This document shows, piece by piece, positions 29,022-37,958 of a stretch of DNA of 64,000 nucleotides. Position 1 is the stretch's first letter, and every line of letters starts with the position of its first letter. The position numbers and the translations under genes were made by a program. This DNA is from CBDCWQ01 sp965223435. Its GTDB lineage: Bacteria > Myxococcota > Kuafuiibacteriia > Kuafuiibacteriales > Kuafuiibacteriaceae. The stretch covers positions 186,001-250,000 of the forward strand of contig CBDCWQ010000019.1 in the NCBI GenBank assembly GCA_965223435.1, given 5' to 3'. A model generated the notes under the pieces. It worked only from the letters and a program-made list of their open reading frames with translations, was not told where the DNA came from and did no database searches.

Positions 29022-29279
29022 TTAGAGCCCTACTGCGCCTGGCATTTCGCGCTCACAGATGCGTAGTGCAGCAACACACCCTGCTCCCGTTACGCATGCG
29101 CGTACCGGTGGCGAACTAACTTCATCGAATGCGCTGTTCTGAAACGCGTTCAAATAGGCAAATTCAGTGCCGTCATCAGATGTCAGCACGAACTCACCGT
29201 ATTGAAAGTCGCTGACTCCAGCCACACGGAACTGATTATCGCAGTCAAAGCATCTGTACTGAAGCTGTCCTACCTTCAT
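29022..29279 (-). CDS. Small hypothetical protein
   Basis: 85 residues. The first 55 look like a real small domain (LQYRCFDCDNQFRVAGVSD, then YGEFVLTSDDGTEFAYLNAF), with one CxxC pair reminiscent of a half zinc ribbon. The C-terminus is less convincing (VTGAGCVAALRICE) and may follow a frameshift. The ATG lacks a clear ribosome site. No family recognised. It lies alone between two divergently transcribed secreted-protein genes. Confidence 0.45.
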   Translation of the reverse strand: MKVGQLQYRCFDCDNQFRVAGVSDFQYGEFVLTSDDGTEFAYLNAFQNSAFDEVSSPPVRACVTGAGCVAALRICEREMPGAVGL

Positions 29280-29708
29280 GGCGTTAACGCAATCGGACCT
29301 CGCTATGGCCTAGAGGGACCCTGCCACTTCGCGTGGCAAAATCAAGAGCCGATGTGGTTCGCCAAAACAAGAACCGCAAGGTTCCTGAAGGGTTGATGCG
29401 CGATGGGCACCGTCCGGCCTCGTCGTCCCAACCCGTGTTCCATTTGCAAACCAGAACTTGGGGTGGCACGGGCCGGAATGCCCCGTCCCATTTGAAGGAG
29501 GTCTGATACGGTCAAGGGAGAAAGCCGCTTGTAGGCTCATCGGGGCAGTTGGAGGCTTCCAGGAGAAGCGCGAGAGCACATCCAAGCGTGGTGAGACTAC
29601 TCCCCGGGGTGCTAACCGGGGTGAACAGCTTCTCTTTAAGACTTTGAACCGATTTCCTCTCTTGTTCGGTGCTTCTATGTGGCACGTTGTTTGCTCTCAT
29701 GACCGCGT
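29280..29708. other. Intergenic region, no supported gene
   Basis: About 430 bp upstream of the alginate-lyase-like lipoprotein. Short frames on both strands show no domain, signal or ribosome site. Confidence 0.4.
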
Positions 29709-32342
29709 ATGATGAATGGCCTTACCCCCCAACGCAAAATGGGTACTCACCGCACCATTCGAGTTCTCGCCTATTCCGGGATGTTCGTGCTTTGTGCTTG
29801 TACGGTCGCTGACAACGAATATAGCGACTACAGGGCCATCACCGGAACCGAAACGATTCGGATCAATTTCCAGCCGGATACGACTCAAGTACCTAGCGGT
29901 TACATTCCAGACGTCGGCTCATCTTTTGGCGATCGCAGCGATGGTCTAGTTTACGGCTGGAGCTCAGATATTTCTGCCTGGTCTCCCCGGGAACGCAACA
30001 GTCTGCGCTCCCCAGACAAGCGTCACGATACACTGTTGTTCATGAAGCAACGTTCGTGGGAGCTCGAGCTTCCGAGTGGAATATATCAAATCCATGTTGT
30101 AGTGGGTGATCCCAACAACGCGGATCTTCGAATTCAGTTAAGTGTTGAAGAAGAGATCTTGATCGATGACATCACCCGCACCGACAGTCCTTGGTTGTCA
30201 AACACCAGAACCATTGCCGTGAGGGATGGCCGACTGACAATCTTAGATCTATCAGACGGTAACGATAGTCGCTTAAACTTCATCGAAGTTACGCCGACTG
30301 ACGTGGGCGAAGGTGAAATCCAGACGCCCAGCCGAGATACAATGCGTATTAACTTTCAACCGGAAGAAGAAGCCACGCCAATCGGGTATGTTGCGGATTC
30401 GGGAGCCCAGTTCGGCGATCGGAGTCAAGGGTGGGTTTACGGCTGGATATCGGATATTTCATCCTGGTCGCCTCGGGTCCGAAACAGCAATCTTTCCCCC
30501 GATAAACTCCACGACACATTTCTGTCGATGGTTGGTCGCACCTGGTCGGTCGCAGTTGAAAACGGCACTTATCAAGTCCGTATCGTGGCTGGCGATGCCA
30601 CGACAACCGATCTTCGGATGCATTTGCAAGTAGAAGACCAAATCGATATTGTAGAGAATACCTCCGTTGATAAGCGTTGGATCGACACGACCGCGACGGT
30701 GGAGGTGACCGATGGCGCCATCACTATTGAGGATCTGTCCTCAGAAGTTCACGCGCGCCTGTGCTTCGTGGAGATCACCGTACAGAACACTGGGGAGGGC
30801 AATGAGCCCAAGCCCGTCGATCCCTCGTCGGAAAACGAGGCGCCCACGGCCGCCGATGACAACGTCTCCACGCCGCAAGATACCGCGGTGGTTGTTCAGG
30901 TCTTGGCGAACGATACCGACCCCGATGGCGATTCCCTCCGTGTTGCCTCAGTCGATTCTGCGCCGAGCTACGGTCGAACCACCGTGAACACCGACGGGAG
31001 CATAACGTATACGCCTGATGGGGGGTACACGGGCGCCGACAAATTTGCATACGTTGTTAGTGATGGGCAGTTGAGCGCCCACGCGACCGTTTTTGTCTCG
31101 GTCGTAGGTGTGTCCACACAAGTGAAGGCAATTGCGTCCACGGCGCATCCGAATCTATATTTCAACTCGATCGAAATTTCGAGAATACGAGACCAAATCA
31201 AGAGTGGAACGAGTGCCCCGGCGCGCGCGGCGCAAGACTCTTTTGGCCAGATCAAAGGAGTCCGGGCCGTTGGGAAACCTAGCCACTTACATGGTGATTT
31301 GAATTGGCATCAGGTTTACAAGATCTGTCAGCCGCTCAGCAAACGAAACATGGAAGCGGCCATGAGCTATTTGGTTGAGCCTACGTCGGGCAAGGCCGAC
31401 GCAATGAAATCGGCTTTGTTGAGCTGGACAAGACTTGATGGCACCTCAGGTGGAGAGAATTGGGCCAATGGCTCACAAAGAGGTGGCCATATGCAATATC
31501 CCCTCGCCTTGATGTATGACCTTCTTTACAACACTGGTGTTCTCAGCGCCGCTGACAAGAAACAAGTAGACACCTTCATGCAAAAATATGCGCGGCTACT
31601 CACGATAAAACAATACGGCTCCGGCACCGTTGGTGTTGATGTCAATGGGAATCTCCTCAAGGACGCAGAAAACCGGATTCTCAAACTGGATAGTTCAAAT
31701 GATTTTCCACGGAGCGTGCGTATCGGTTACGACAATTTCTATACGCTCGATATCACTGCTGGGCTGGTCTTCGCAATGGTTTCTCATGACCAATCTTTGG
31801 TTGATCGGATCTTTGATCCTGCGGTCGCTGAAGATAGCTTCAATATCAACGACTCGGCTTTTGACCTGAGAGATTCGAAGACCGGAAAACGACTCCACAT
31901 TCGCTCATTTAAGAACCTCATTCAGGGCGAGATTTTCCCAAATGGATACACCTACGATGGCTACAAACGGCAGTACGGATTCGATACCGAAATCGGATTC
32001 AACGGCGAAAATAAAGGAGACGGTCAACATTACCATTTCTTTGCGCTGATGGGCTTCATCGCCGCGGCCGAGGCGGCCCAGCACAATGGCTTTCAGGCTT
32101 GGTCTTACCGAGAAAACCGTTTGAAGAGAGGATTTACAACAGCCGCTCCTTTTGCCCACACAGCGTACCGTGTGGCGGATCCAGGAGATCGAAATCACAC
32201 GCCTTTGTACTGGACCCTCTTGCGGCGATTTCCCGATGATCCGATCATCAAGCAAGTAGTAGAGCGAAGCGAAGCCAAGAGTAAGTATGCCTACTTTCTG
32301 TCCAACGTAGGACCGATCTGGAGTCTGGCCGGAACGCCCTAG
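29709..32342 (+). CDS. Alginate-lyase-like lipoprotein with duplicated sugar-binding domains
   Basis: 877 residues; ATG 29739 is an equally good start and gives a tighter signal. Lipobox FVLCAC. Two tandem homologous domains at about 45-195 and 210-360 share INFQP, a GYxxDxGxxFGDRS motif, YGWxSDISxWSPR and SPDKxHDTxL (malectin-like fold). A cadherin-like tandem-95 module lies at about 375-470 (DTDPDGDSLRVASV, GSITYTPDGGYTGADKFAYV). The C-terminal 400 residues resemble the alpha/alpha-toroid alginate lyase family: NWHQVYKICQP, GGHMQYPLALMYDLL, IGFNGENKGDGQHYHFFALM. Expected to cleave a uronate-containing polysaccharide at the cell surface; substrate uncertain. Confidence 0.85.
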   Translation: MMNGLTPQRKMGTHRTIRVLAYSGMFVLCACTVADNEYSDYRAITGTETIRINFQPDTTQVPSGYIPDVGSSFGDRSDGLVYGWSSDISAWSPRERNSLRSPDKRHDTLLFMKQRSWELELPSGIYQIHVVVGDPNNADLRIQLSVEEEILIDDITRTDSPWLSNTRTIAVRDGRLTILDLSDGNDSRLNFIEVTPTDVGEGEIQTPSRDTMRINFQPEEEATPIGYVADSGAQFGDRSQGWVYGWISDISSWSPRVRNSNLSPDKLHDTFLSMVGRTWSVAVENGTYQVRIVAGDATTTDLRMHLQVEDQIDIVENTSVDKRWIDTTATVEVTDGAITIEDLSSEVHARLCFVEITVQNTGEGNEPKPVDPSSENEAPTAADDNVSTPQDTAVVVQVLANDTDPDGDSLRVASVDSAPSYGRTTVNTDGSITYTPDGGYTGADKFAYVVSDGQLSAHATVFVSVVGVSTQVKAIASTAHPNLYFNSIEISRIRDQIKSGTSAPARAAQDSFGQIKGVRAVGKPSHLHGDLNWHQVYKICQPLSKRNMEAAMSYLVEPTSGKADAMKSALLSWTRLDGTSGGENWANGSQRGGHMQYPLALMYDLLYNTGVLSAADKKQVDTFMQKYARLLTIKQYGSGTVGVDVNGNLLKDAENRILKLDSSNDFPRSVRIGYDNFYTLDITAGLVFAMVSHDQSLVDRIFDPAVAEDSFNINDSAFDLRDSKTGKRLHIRSFKNLIQGEIFPNGYTYDGYKRQYGFDTEIGFNGENKGDGQHYHFFALMGFIAAAEAAQHNGFQAWSYRENRLKRGFTTAAPFAHTAYRVADPGDRNHTPLYWTLLRRFPDDPIIKQVVERSEAKSKYAYFLSNVGPIWSLAGTP

Positions 32343-32362
32343 CTTGGAAAAACTCGACAGGG

Positions 32363-32605
32363 TTACGTGTGCGTTGCCCCTTGACGTTGCCGATTGCGGC
32401 TCAAGGCCGCAGTCACACGGATCTCTTCGTGAACCTCTTCGCCATTCTTTGGTGCGGTCAACTCAACGGGAGGGGGACGTAGATCCGCTACGATATCATC
32501 CACAAAGGCTTTAACCCTATTGTCACGATCCGGATTGCGATCGAAAAAGACCATGGATAGCCGCGTCCAATCAAAGCGCCGAGCTTTGTTGTGGCCGACA
32601 AAAAA
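32363..32605 (-). pseudogene. Fragment of a carbohydrate-binding domain
   Basis: The minus frame reads FDWTRLSMVFFDRNPDRD, then VKAFVDDIVADLRPPPVEL, and ends in TAA. It closely parallels FFDDARPEEPDHVIVFVDDL and DLAADLRPRRE in the protease lipoprotein at 26 kb. There is no start or upstream domain: the fragment abuts a plus-strand sigma-54 activator fragment near 32600. Confidence 0.6.
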
Positions 32606-32811
32606 ATGGCCGCCGTCCACAAACTCGTGGGCAAGGTCGCCGGGACAGCCATGTCTGTCCTGATTCGAGGAGAGACGGGGGTCGGGAAGGAAATCATTGC
32701 CCAAGAGCTGCACCGGCGATCGCCACGTCGAGTTCGCCCTTTTATCACAATCAATTGCTCAGCGTTCTCGCCGAACTCCTCGAGACCGAGCTTTTCGGAC
32801 GTCGGACCTAA
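32591..32811 (+). pseudogene. Fragment of a sigma-54 activator AAA+ domain, frameshifted
   Basis: The plus frame reads VHKLVGKVAGTAMSVLI, then RGETGVGKEIIAQELH (Walker A) and VRPFITINCSA, clear sigma-54 activator sequence. The continuation LAELLETELFGRRT is found in another frame and ends at TAA 32809-32811. N- and C-terminal parts are absent. Related in family to the intact activator at 21.6 kb but not an exact copy. Confidence 0.65.
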
Positions 32812-32903
32812 GGGCGAGCGAACAGGAATGGGCGCAAGAACCGAAAATGACTCGGGTCCATAACATCATTTACTGTGATTACGGGCAAGGAGTGGTGAGA
32901 ACA

Positions 32904-34346
32904 ATGCATGTTCCTGTGGGGATTCAAGCCGGCTGCCCAGTACAACCGATGGGGCGAATGTCTACAGCCAAGAATCAACCCACGATGGCTCGGAAGCCCA
33001 AGCCAAATCATAAGTCTAGCGGTTCACTGCGAGATGAACCCCATCGATCGAATATCTCTTCCCTTCAAGCGTGGTTGAACGAGCGGACGGGGCCTTGTCC
33101 CTCTTTAGAGGGCGAAGTCTTCGTAAGCGACGAGGCTTTTGTCGCCACGATCATGCACGTCAAGGAACCCAATGACCTCTCCTTCTGGTCCAAAGGCCGC
33201 TTTAGTTCAACGGAACACGGAGACATTTTAACGGTCGGATCGTATGGGTGCCGAGACAGCGTCTTGAAGATGAACGGCAAGCCGGTGGCTTACGACCCGA
33301 GGCACGGTTCACTTGTATACAGAGGGCGCTCGTATCAACAGAGGGAGAGACGGCACCCTCCAAAGAAAGCACAAATCAAGCGGCGTAACATTATCGCTCA
33401 CCAACTTAGCTTCATGCTCATACACGCACCAGGGGGCTCCGAAGCCGAGCATTGGCGCTTAGTTATGAAGCAAATCAAGAAACACAAGCCAGACTTCATT
33501 CATCTAGCCCACGTATGGACGGACATCGTACCTTGGCTTTCATCGGATCCCTGGTTCTCGGATATGTACTCGCAATTTGGTAAGGAGGCGCATGCCCGTC
33601 GCGGCCGGCAGGTACTATTTTCACGCTATGAACACCAAAAGACCGACATGCGCCCATTCCACATTCAGCTCCAGATGAACGGAGAAAGGCTCCTAACATC
33701 AGCTCTAGCCTACAACCTGGCCAGGCCCTTTCGGCCAGACGATTTTAGGCGCTGGTTTGCGGAGACCGATGCCGCCGATATCAATGATGTCTTTCTATTT
33801 CTTGCCCTCCCGTTTGGGGAAGAAGATGTCAACAATGACCTGATCCCAAAAGAGTATCGAGACGCTTGGAAGGAACTTGCTCCAAACGCTGTCGGAGCAA
33901 CTTGGAATGTAGCTAAAAATCCCTTAGCCGCTAAACATTTCCAAAAGGGCGCCGCCAGTGGCCGGTTCGATCGTATCTTGTACCGCGGCAACAGATATCG
34001 TCCAGTCGAAATGCGACTGGTAGGAAACAAGGGTAGCGAAAAACCGTTTTCCGGCCATTATGGCCTTTTCGCACGTTTTCGTCTGCAGCCCAACGCCACG
34101 CCTGGCCGTCTCAGGTGGGGTACCTGCGGCCTTGAAGGCAAGACGTACGTGTCTAGCGAGAAGGGACAGCTTAGCTACCTGCATTTTCAGAATCGGCGTA
34201 TATTCAGAAAACGAAGTTTCTTGAACACCCCTATCGATGCAAACAGAGCGCGATCTACTCAGGCAAACGCATGGTTGGTGAGATCGCCAAGGAACCTGAG
34301 CTTGAATTCGAGACCTACAGATATCACAGACTTGACGGAGAGCTGA
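32904..34346 (+). CDS. Exonuclease/endonuclease/phosphatase-fold protein lacking the catalytic residues
   Basis: ATG 32904 has AAGGAG 11 bases upstream; the open frame begins earlier but runs through the activator fragment. 480 residues. The N-terminal 150 are unrecognised (SLQAWLNERTGPCPSLEGE). From about residue 160 the sequence follows the EEP (DNase I / TDP2-like) fold in order. Family motif GDFN is replaced by LALP within FLFLALPFGEED, the QE motif by AH within FIHLAHVWTD, and SDH by SGH within PFSGHYGLFARF. The scaffold around them is well kept (KEYRDAWKELAP, GRFDRILYRGNRYRP). I infer a catalytically dead member, perhaps a nucleic-acid-binding or regulatory protein. Confidence 0.65.
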   Translation: MHVPVGIQAGCPVQPMGRMSTAKNQPTMARKPKPNHKSSGSLRDEPHRSNISSLQAWLNERTGPCPSLEGEVFVSDEAFVATIMHVKEPNDLSFWSKGRFSSTEHGDILTVGSYGCRDSVLKMNGKPVAYDPRHGSLVYRGRSYQQRERRHPPKKAQIKRRNIIAHQLSFMLIHAPGGSEAEHWRLVMKQIKKHKPDFIHLAHVWTDIVPWLSSDPWFSDMYSQFGKEAHARRGRQVLFSRYEHQKTDMRPFHIQLQMNGERLLTSALAYNLARPFRPDDFRRWFAETDAADINDVFLFLALPFGEEDVNNDLIPKEYRDAWKELAPNAVGATWNVAKNPLAAKHFQKGAASGRFDRILYRGNRYRPVEMRLVGNKGSEKPFSGHYGLFARFRLQPNATPGRLRWGTCGLEGKTYVSSEKGQLSYLHFQNRRIFRKRSFLNTPIDANRARSTQANAWLVRSPRNLSLNSRPTDITDLTES

Positions 34347-34365
34347 CCCTCAAAAATACAGAGCT

Positions 34366-34388
34366 AAAACCTTGAATTGAAGGGTTTT
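34366..34388. terminator. Hairpin between convergent genes
   Basis: AAAACCTT (34366-34373) pairs with AGGGTTTT (34381-34388) around a 7-nt loop, giving an A-rich upstream and T-rich downstream side. It sits 20 bp after the stop of the EEP-fold gene and faces the stop of the MscS gene, so it may terminate in either direction. Confidence 0.55.
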
Positions 34389-34461
34389 GGTGAAACGCTT
34401 CCTGCGACTCGCGAGCAGGCTGCAAAGTTGTTGGGCAGCGTCGGTCTACCCCATCGAACTG

Positions 34462-35358
34462 TCAGGCTATGGCGGCCACCTGCGCGCGGTGGTGATCGCG
34501 GTACAGAATCGCTGGGGGTTCAACCTTCGCATCGCGAAAGCCCTGGAGGGCCCGCTCCGTCACATCGGTTTCCAGCGCCTTTTCATACTGAACGTCCAAC
34601 ACGTAGACTTTGGCGCGAAGCCTTATCGCGTAATAGCCTTGGTGAACCACTTGACTGATTCCGATGCCCCAGGGCTTCTTGAGATACGCGTACCGGCTTG
34701 ATGTCGCGGCATCGCGCACGATCTTTTTGGCGCGGCTCAGATCTTGATCGATGCCGATGTAAAAATCGATCTGAACCAGCATATCCAATGCACCCGCATT
34801 GCCACTGGCGACAACATCCGTAAGAAACTTGTTGTTCGGGATGGTGATCAATGTATCGTCCAGAGTCACCATCCGGACTGAGCGTAGACCGATTGAACTG
34901 ATCTCGCCATAATAACCCCCAAAGGTCACCCGATCGCCTACCTGGAAGGGTCTATCGATAAGGATGGTTACTCCGGCCACGATGGATGAGGTGAGGTCCT
35001 TGAACGCAAAACCCACCGCGACCGCGCAAGTCCCCGCCAAGGCGAGAAGCATTTCGTTGGAAATACGAAATACAGCGAGCGCCGAAGCCATGATCCCACC
35101 GATGAGGATCAAAAACCGCGCAAAAGTGCCCAACTGATGGATAAGCAGTCGGCGGCCCGTAAAACGCGCCCCGAGCGTGGCAATAAAACCTTGGACGACC
35201 CGGCCCAGAAAAACCGTGACCAGCAGCAGCAGCAGCGCGGTTGGTATTCCGCCAACGCGGACGAACTTGAGTAAACTTTCTGTACCTTCCACGGTTTGAC
35301 CTCCCGGTGAACCCCACTTAGAGGTCTGGAGGAGGCCTTTCATTGCCTTTGTAGTCAA
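34462..35358 (-). CDS. MscS-family mechanosensitive channel
   Basis: 298 residues from TTG 35358 (ATG 35343 is an alternative). Three membrane segments: about 32-55 (IPTALLLLLVTVFLG), 75-98 (FARFLILIGGIMASALAVF) and pore helix TM3 about 103-135 (LLALAGTCAVAVGFAFKDLTSS). The MscS beta domain follows with DRPFQVGDRVTFGGYYGEIS and LITIPNNKFLTDVVASG. Relieves turgor or senses membrane tension in the cytoplasmic membrane. It is the last gene of a minus-strand pair with the AAA ATPase; a second, divergent MscS gene lies on the other side of the ATPase. Confidence 0.93.
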   Translation of the reverse strand: MTTKAMKGLLQTSKWGSPGGQTVEGTESLLKFVRVGGIPTALLLLLVTVFLGRVVQGFIATLGARFTGRRLLIHQLGTFARFLILIGGIMASALAVFRISNEMLLALAGTCAVAVGFAFKDLTSSIVAGVTILIDRPFQVGDRVTFGGYYGEISSIGLRSVRMVTLDDTLITIPNNKFLTDVVASGNAGALDMLVQIDFYIGIDQDLSRAKKIVRDAATSSRYAYLKKPWGIGISQVVHQGYYAIRLRAKVYVLDVQYEKALETDVTERALQGFRDAKVEPPAILYRDHHRAQVAAIA

Positions 35359-35422
35359 GCCTTGTGCTCAAGAAGAGCGGGCCATCCTCTCACAACGGGA
35401 AGCTGGTCTCAGGCCTGCCCCG

Positions 35423-37822
35423 CTAAGAATGGAGCAAATACTTTCTATGGAGATAGCGAAGTACAGCTCTGCTGCGGTGCATCTCCAGTCGGTACCGCCC
35501 CCGAGCCAGGCTCAAAAGGTCTTGGCCCACAAGATATGCCAACGTCGACTCACAAGCGTTGATAGAGTAACCCAGTACCCGAGAACACTCCTTGAGTGAA
35601 AGGTTGGCATGGGCGGCCACAGCCGCCAGCACAAAACGGGATTGCTCGCCAAGGCTTTCAAGCTCGTCTGGGCTCGGGGCGGCAAAAAGCCGAACACGGA
35701 CCGCAGCCTCGGTGTCGGGGACGAGCGAACGCAGCCAAAAATGAAGGGCCACACGGGGATTCCCATCCGAGTAGTCCCAAAGGAGGCGGCGGTAGCGATC
35801 GCTGGTGCGTTGCGCCTCGTCTTCCTCCCCATGAATACCTTCGTCGTCCACAACCAGGTCGTCGTAGTTTGCTTCAAACCCCGCCCACTTCATGCGCTTA
35901 TCCAGGAGTTGGCCGATCTGTTCTTCAGACCATGGCGCAAGCACAAACACCGATCGGAATAGATTCGCGCCGCTGTATAGCGTTTGAAGATGTTGCCAAG
36001 CATACTGGGAAAAGGTGATGACCCAAAAAACGTTTGCGGTGGTAAGAGCAACGAGATCTGCAAACGCTTCATACCCGCGCATGCCGCCCATCGCGCGAAG
36101 CATCAGATTCTGACCGTGGTCCATCAGAATCAAACGTTTGGGCCCATCTTTGAGCGCACACACCAGGTCGTCTTGAGTTTGACAGTTGTTGAGACCCAGC
36201 TGAGCACCGAAGTAGCCGTAAACATCGGTGGCCGCACTGTATCGTTCCTCAAGCGTCATCTCTAAACACTCAAGCTCGTCAACGTGCCGACGCACTCGGC
36301 GTATGAGGCTGGTTTTGCCCATGCCGCGATGCCCCACGAGCGCCACCGCTTGGCCCAGTTCGCCGCTCTTCCAGTGGCTGATGCGATCCATGATGTCATC
36401 AAAGTGGGGCCAACAATCGATGGCAAGGGCATCCTCCACCGGCTCCTCACTGAAGGCCTGTTGCAACTTCTCATGAAGCAGTGAAATATCGGTAACGCCG
36501 TACCCAATGGTCTCCGCTTGCTTTTCCATCTTGCGGCGCGACAAAAATGCAAGGGCTTTACGTGCCTGGTTGAAACGAAGAAGCAACGATTGCACATAGA
36601 GGCCGCCGGCCCGGGCCGCCACGGCTCCAAAAGCGACAAGGGCCACAAAAAAGCCGCTCGGCCGCCCGCGCGTCCGCTCCACCGCGCGCGCAAAACGGCC
36701 ATGAGAATAGTGCGCAAGATAGGAATTCGCGATGTCGTTTTTCCACCAGTTGACCAGTAAAAAACCAAGCAAGGCAAAACCAAACCAGGCTAAGGTCGCA
36801 GCCACCCCGTAAATCTGTCCTCGACCAAGCGCCCTCTCACAGGTCACCAAAAGAAGAAAGGCTCCGAAGCCATAAAGCCCTACCATGCGCAGCGTGCGGA
36901 TGGCCTTCCTTTGAAGACGCGCCGAGGTCTCCCCCTCGGAGGAGGCCAGTCGGGTTGTCAAGACATGCTGTGCGCCTCGAATTCCAAAGCCATACCAGGC
37001 CAAGGCGATAAAAACCGAACACAGCGAGGCGAGCGCCTTAAAATCACCCTCCTCCATGAGACCGCGCCCGTAATAAAAAAACAGCAATATCGCGACGTAG
37101 CTGAAAACGGCCGAAAACAGTCGAAGCCAGCCCATCAGCGTTCGGCGCGCTTGGCGCTCATGAATCTGCTTCTTCAGAAACTCACTGATCCGAGAAAGCC
37201 ACTTTTCTTTTCTCCGAACGGCGTACACCGCCAGCATGGCCGCAAAGCAAAGTATCCAAAAATGGGATCCATCGAGAAGCGCAATGCCCGCCTCTTTGAG
37301 CTCCGCGAGGAGGCTCTCGGAATCAAAACGACGGCTTTGATAGTGTTGGACCGAGACCTGAAGGAGCTCCGCCTCGTCGCGAAGCTCTTGCCAACGCACC
37401 GTGAAAGAACCATGGACCGCACTCCTTTTTTGAGAACTCAACCGGGGAAGCAAGACCGCGCGAAGCGCCCCCGCACGCTTCAAGGCCTCAACCAGACCCC
37501 CAGCACAGTCCCAGGGGACCAGCGCGCCCGGAGAAACCGAAGATGTGAGCGTGGCCAGTTCTGAGCGAGCACCAGCAAATCGCTGGACAACATCGTCGTA
37601 CAGTGCATCAGCGCGCTCCGGAGGAAGCGCTTCTTTGAGTTCGCCCTCCCAGAGGTCGAGCGCCTTTTCTAAGTCACGGCCGCAGTCAGGGTCCCGAGGG
37701 GCCTCCGCCAGCGCTATCTGAAAAGAGCCCAAAAAGAAAAGCCCAAAGGCGGGGTACAACCAGCAAGAAAAGACCCCTCTTCTACCCCAACCGGCCATGT
37801 GCGACGAAGCTTTATTGCCCAC
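35423..37822 (-). CDS. Membrane-anchored AAA/STAND-like ATPase between two MscS genes
   Basis: About 799 residues. GTG 37822 is preferred because AAGGG lies six bases upstream; TTG 37828 is possible. Signal or first membrane helix about 15-38, a periplasmic-looking helical region to about 190, then about six membrane helices (WILCFAAMLAVYAVR, FSYVAILLFFYYG, YGFGAFLLLVTCE, TLAWFGFALLGFLLVNWW and others) to about 410. The C-terminal half is a cytosolic ATPase: Walker A GHRGMGKTS, Walker B RLILMDHGQN, sensor-like VFWVITFSQYAW, then a winged-helix-like end (ECSRVLGYSINACESTLAYL). No named family fits the full architecture. The flanking channels suggest a role in tension or osmotic response. Confidence 0.8.
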   Translation of the reverse strand: MGNKASSHMAGWGRRGVFSCWLYPAFGLFFLGSFQIALAEAPRDPDCGRDLEKALDLWEGELKEALPPERADALYDDVVQRFAGARSELATLTSSVSPGALVPWDCAGGLVEALKRAGALRAVLLPRLSSQKRSAVHGSFTVRWQELRDEAELLQVSVQHYQSRRFDSESLLAELKEAGIALLDGSHFWILCFAAMLAVYAVRRKEKWLSRISEFLKKQIHERQARRTLMGWLRLFSAVFSYVAILLFFYYGRGLMEEGDFKALASLCSVFIALAWYGFGIRGAQHVLTTRLASSEGETSARLQRKAIRTLRMVGLYGFGAFLLLVTCERALGRGQIYGVAATLAWFGFALLGFLLVNWWKNDIANSYLAHYSHGRFARAVERTRGRPSGFFVALVAFGAVAARAGGLYVQSLLLRFNQARKALAFLSRRKMEKQAETIGYGVTDISLLHEKLQQAFSEEPVEDALAIDCWPHFDDIMDRISHWKSGELGQAVALVGHRGMGKTSLIRRVRRHVDELECLEMTLEERYSAATDVYGYFGAQLGLNNCQTQDDLVCALKDGPKRLILMDHGQNLMLRAMGGMRGYEAFADLVALTTANVFWVITFSQYAWQHLQTLYSGANLFRSVFVLAPWSEEQIGQLLDKRMKWAGFEANYDDLVVDDEGIHGEEDEAQRTSDRYRRLLWDYSDGNPRVALHFWLRSLVPDTEAAVRVRLFAAPSPDELESLGEQSRFVLAAVAAHANLSLKECSRVLGYSINACESTLAYLVGQDLLSLARGRYRLEMHRSRAVLRYLHRKYLLHS

Positions 37823-37958
37823 TGTCAACCCTTATCCTGTCCAGCGTCTGCGCCAAATTGGTCAAGGGCAAACACCCGAGCCGAACGAGACGCATTGGGG
37901 TTGACCTGGGAGTACCGGTGTTCCTTGATCCAAACGCGTTCATTCCGGGAGGTAAACA

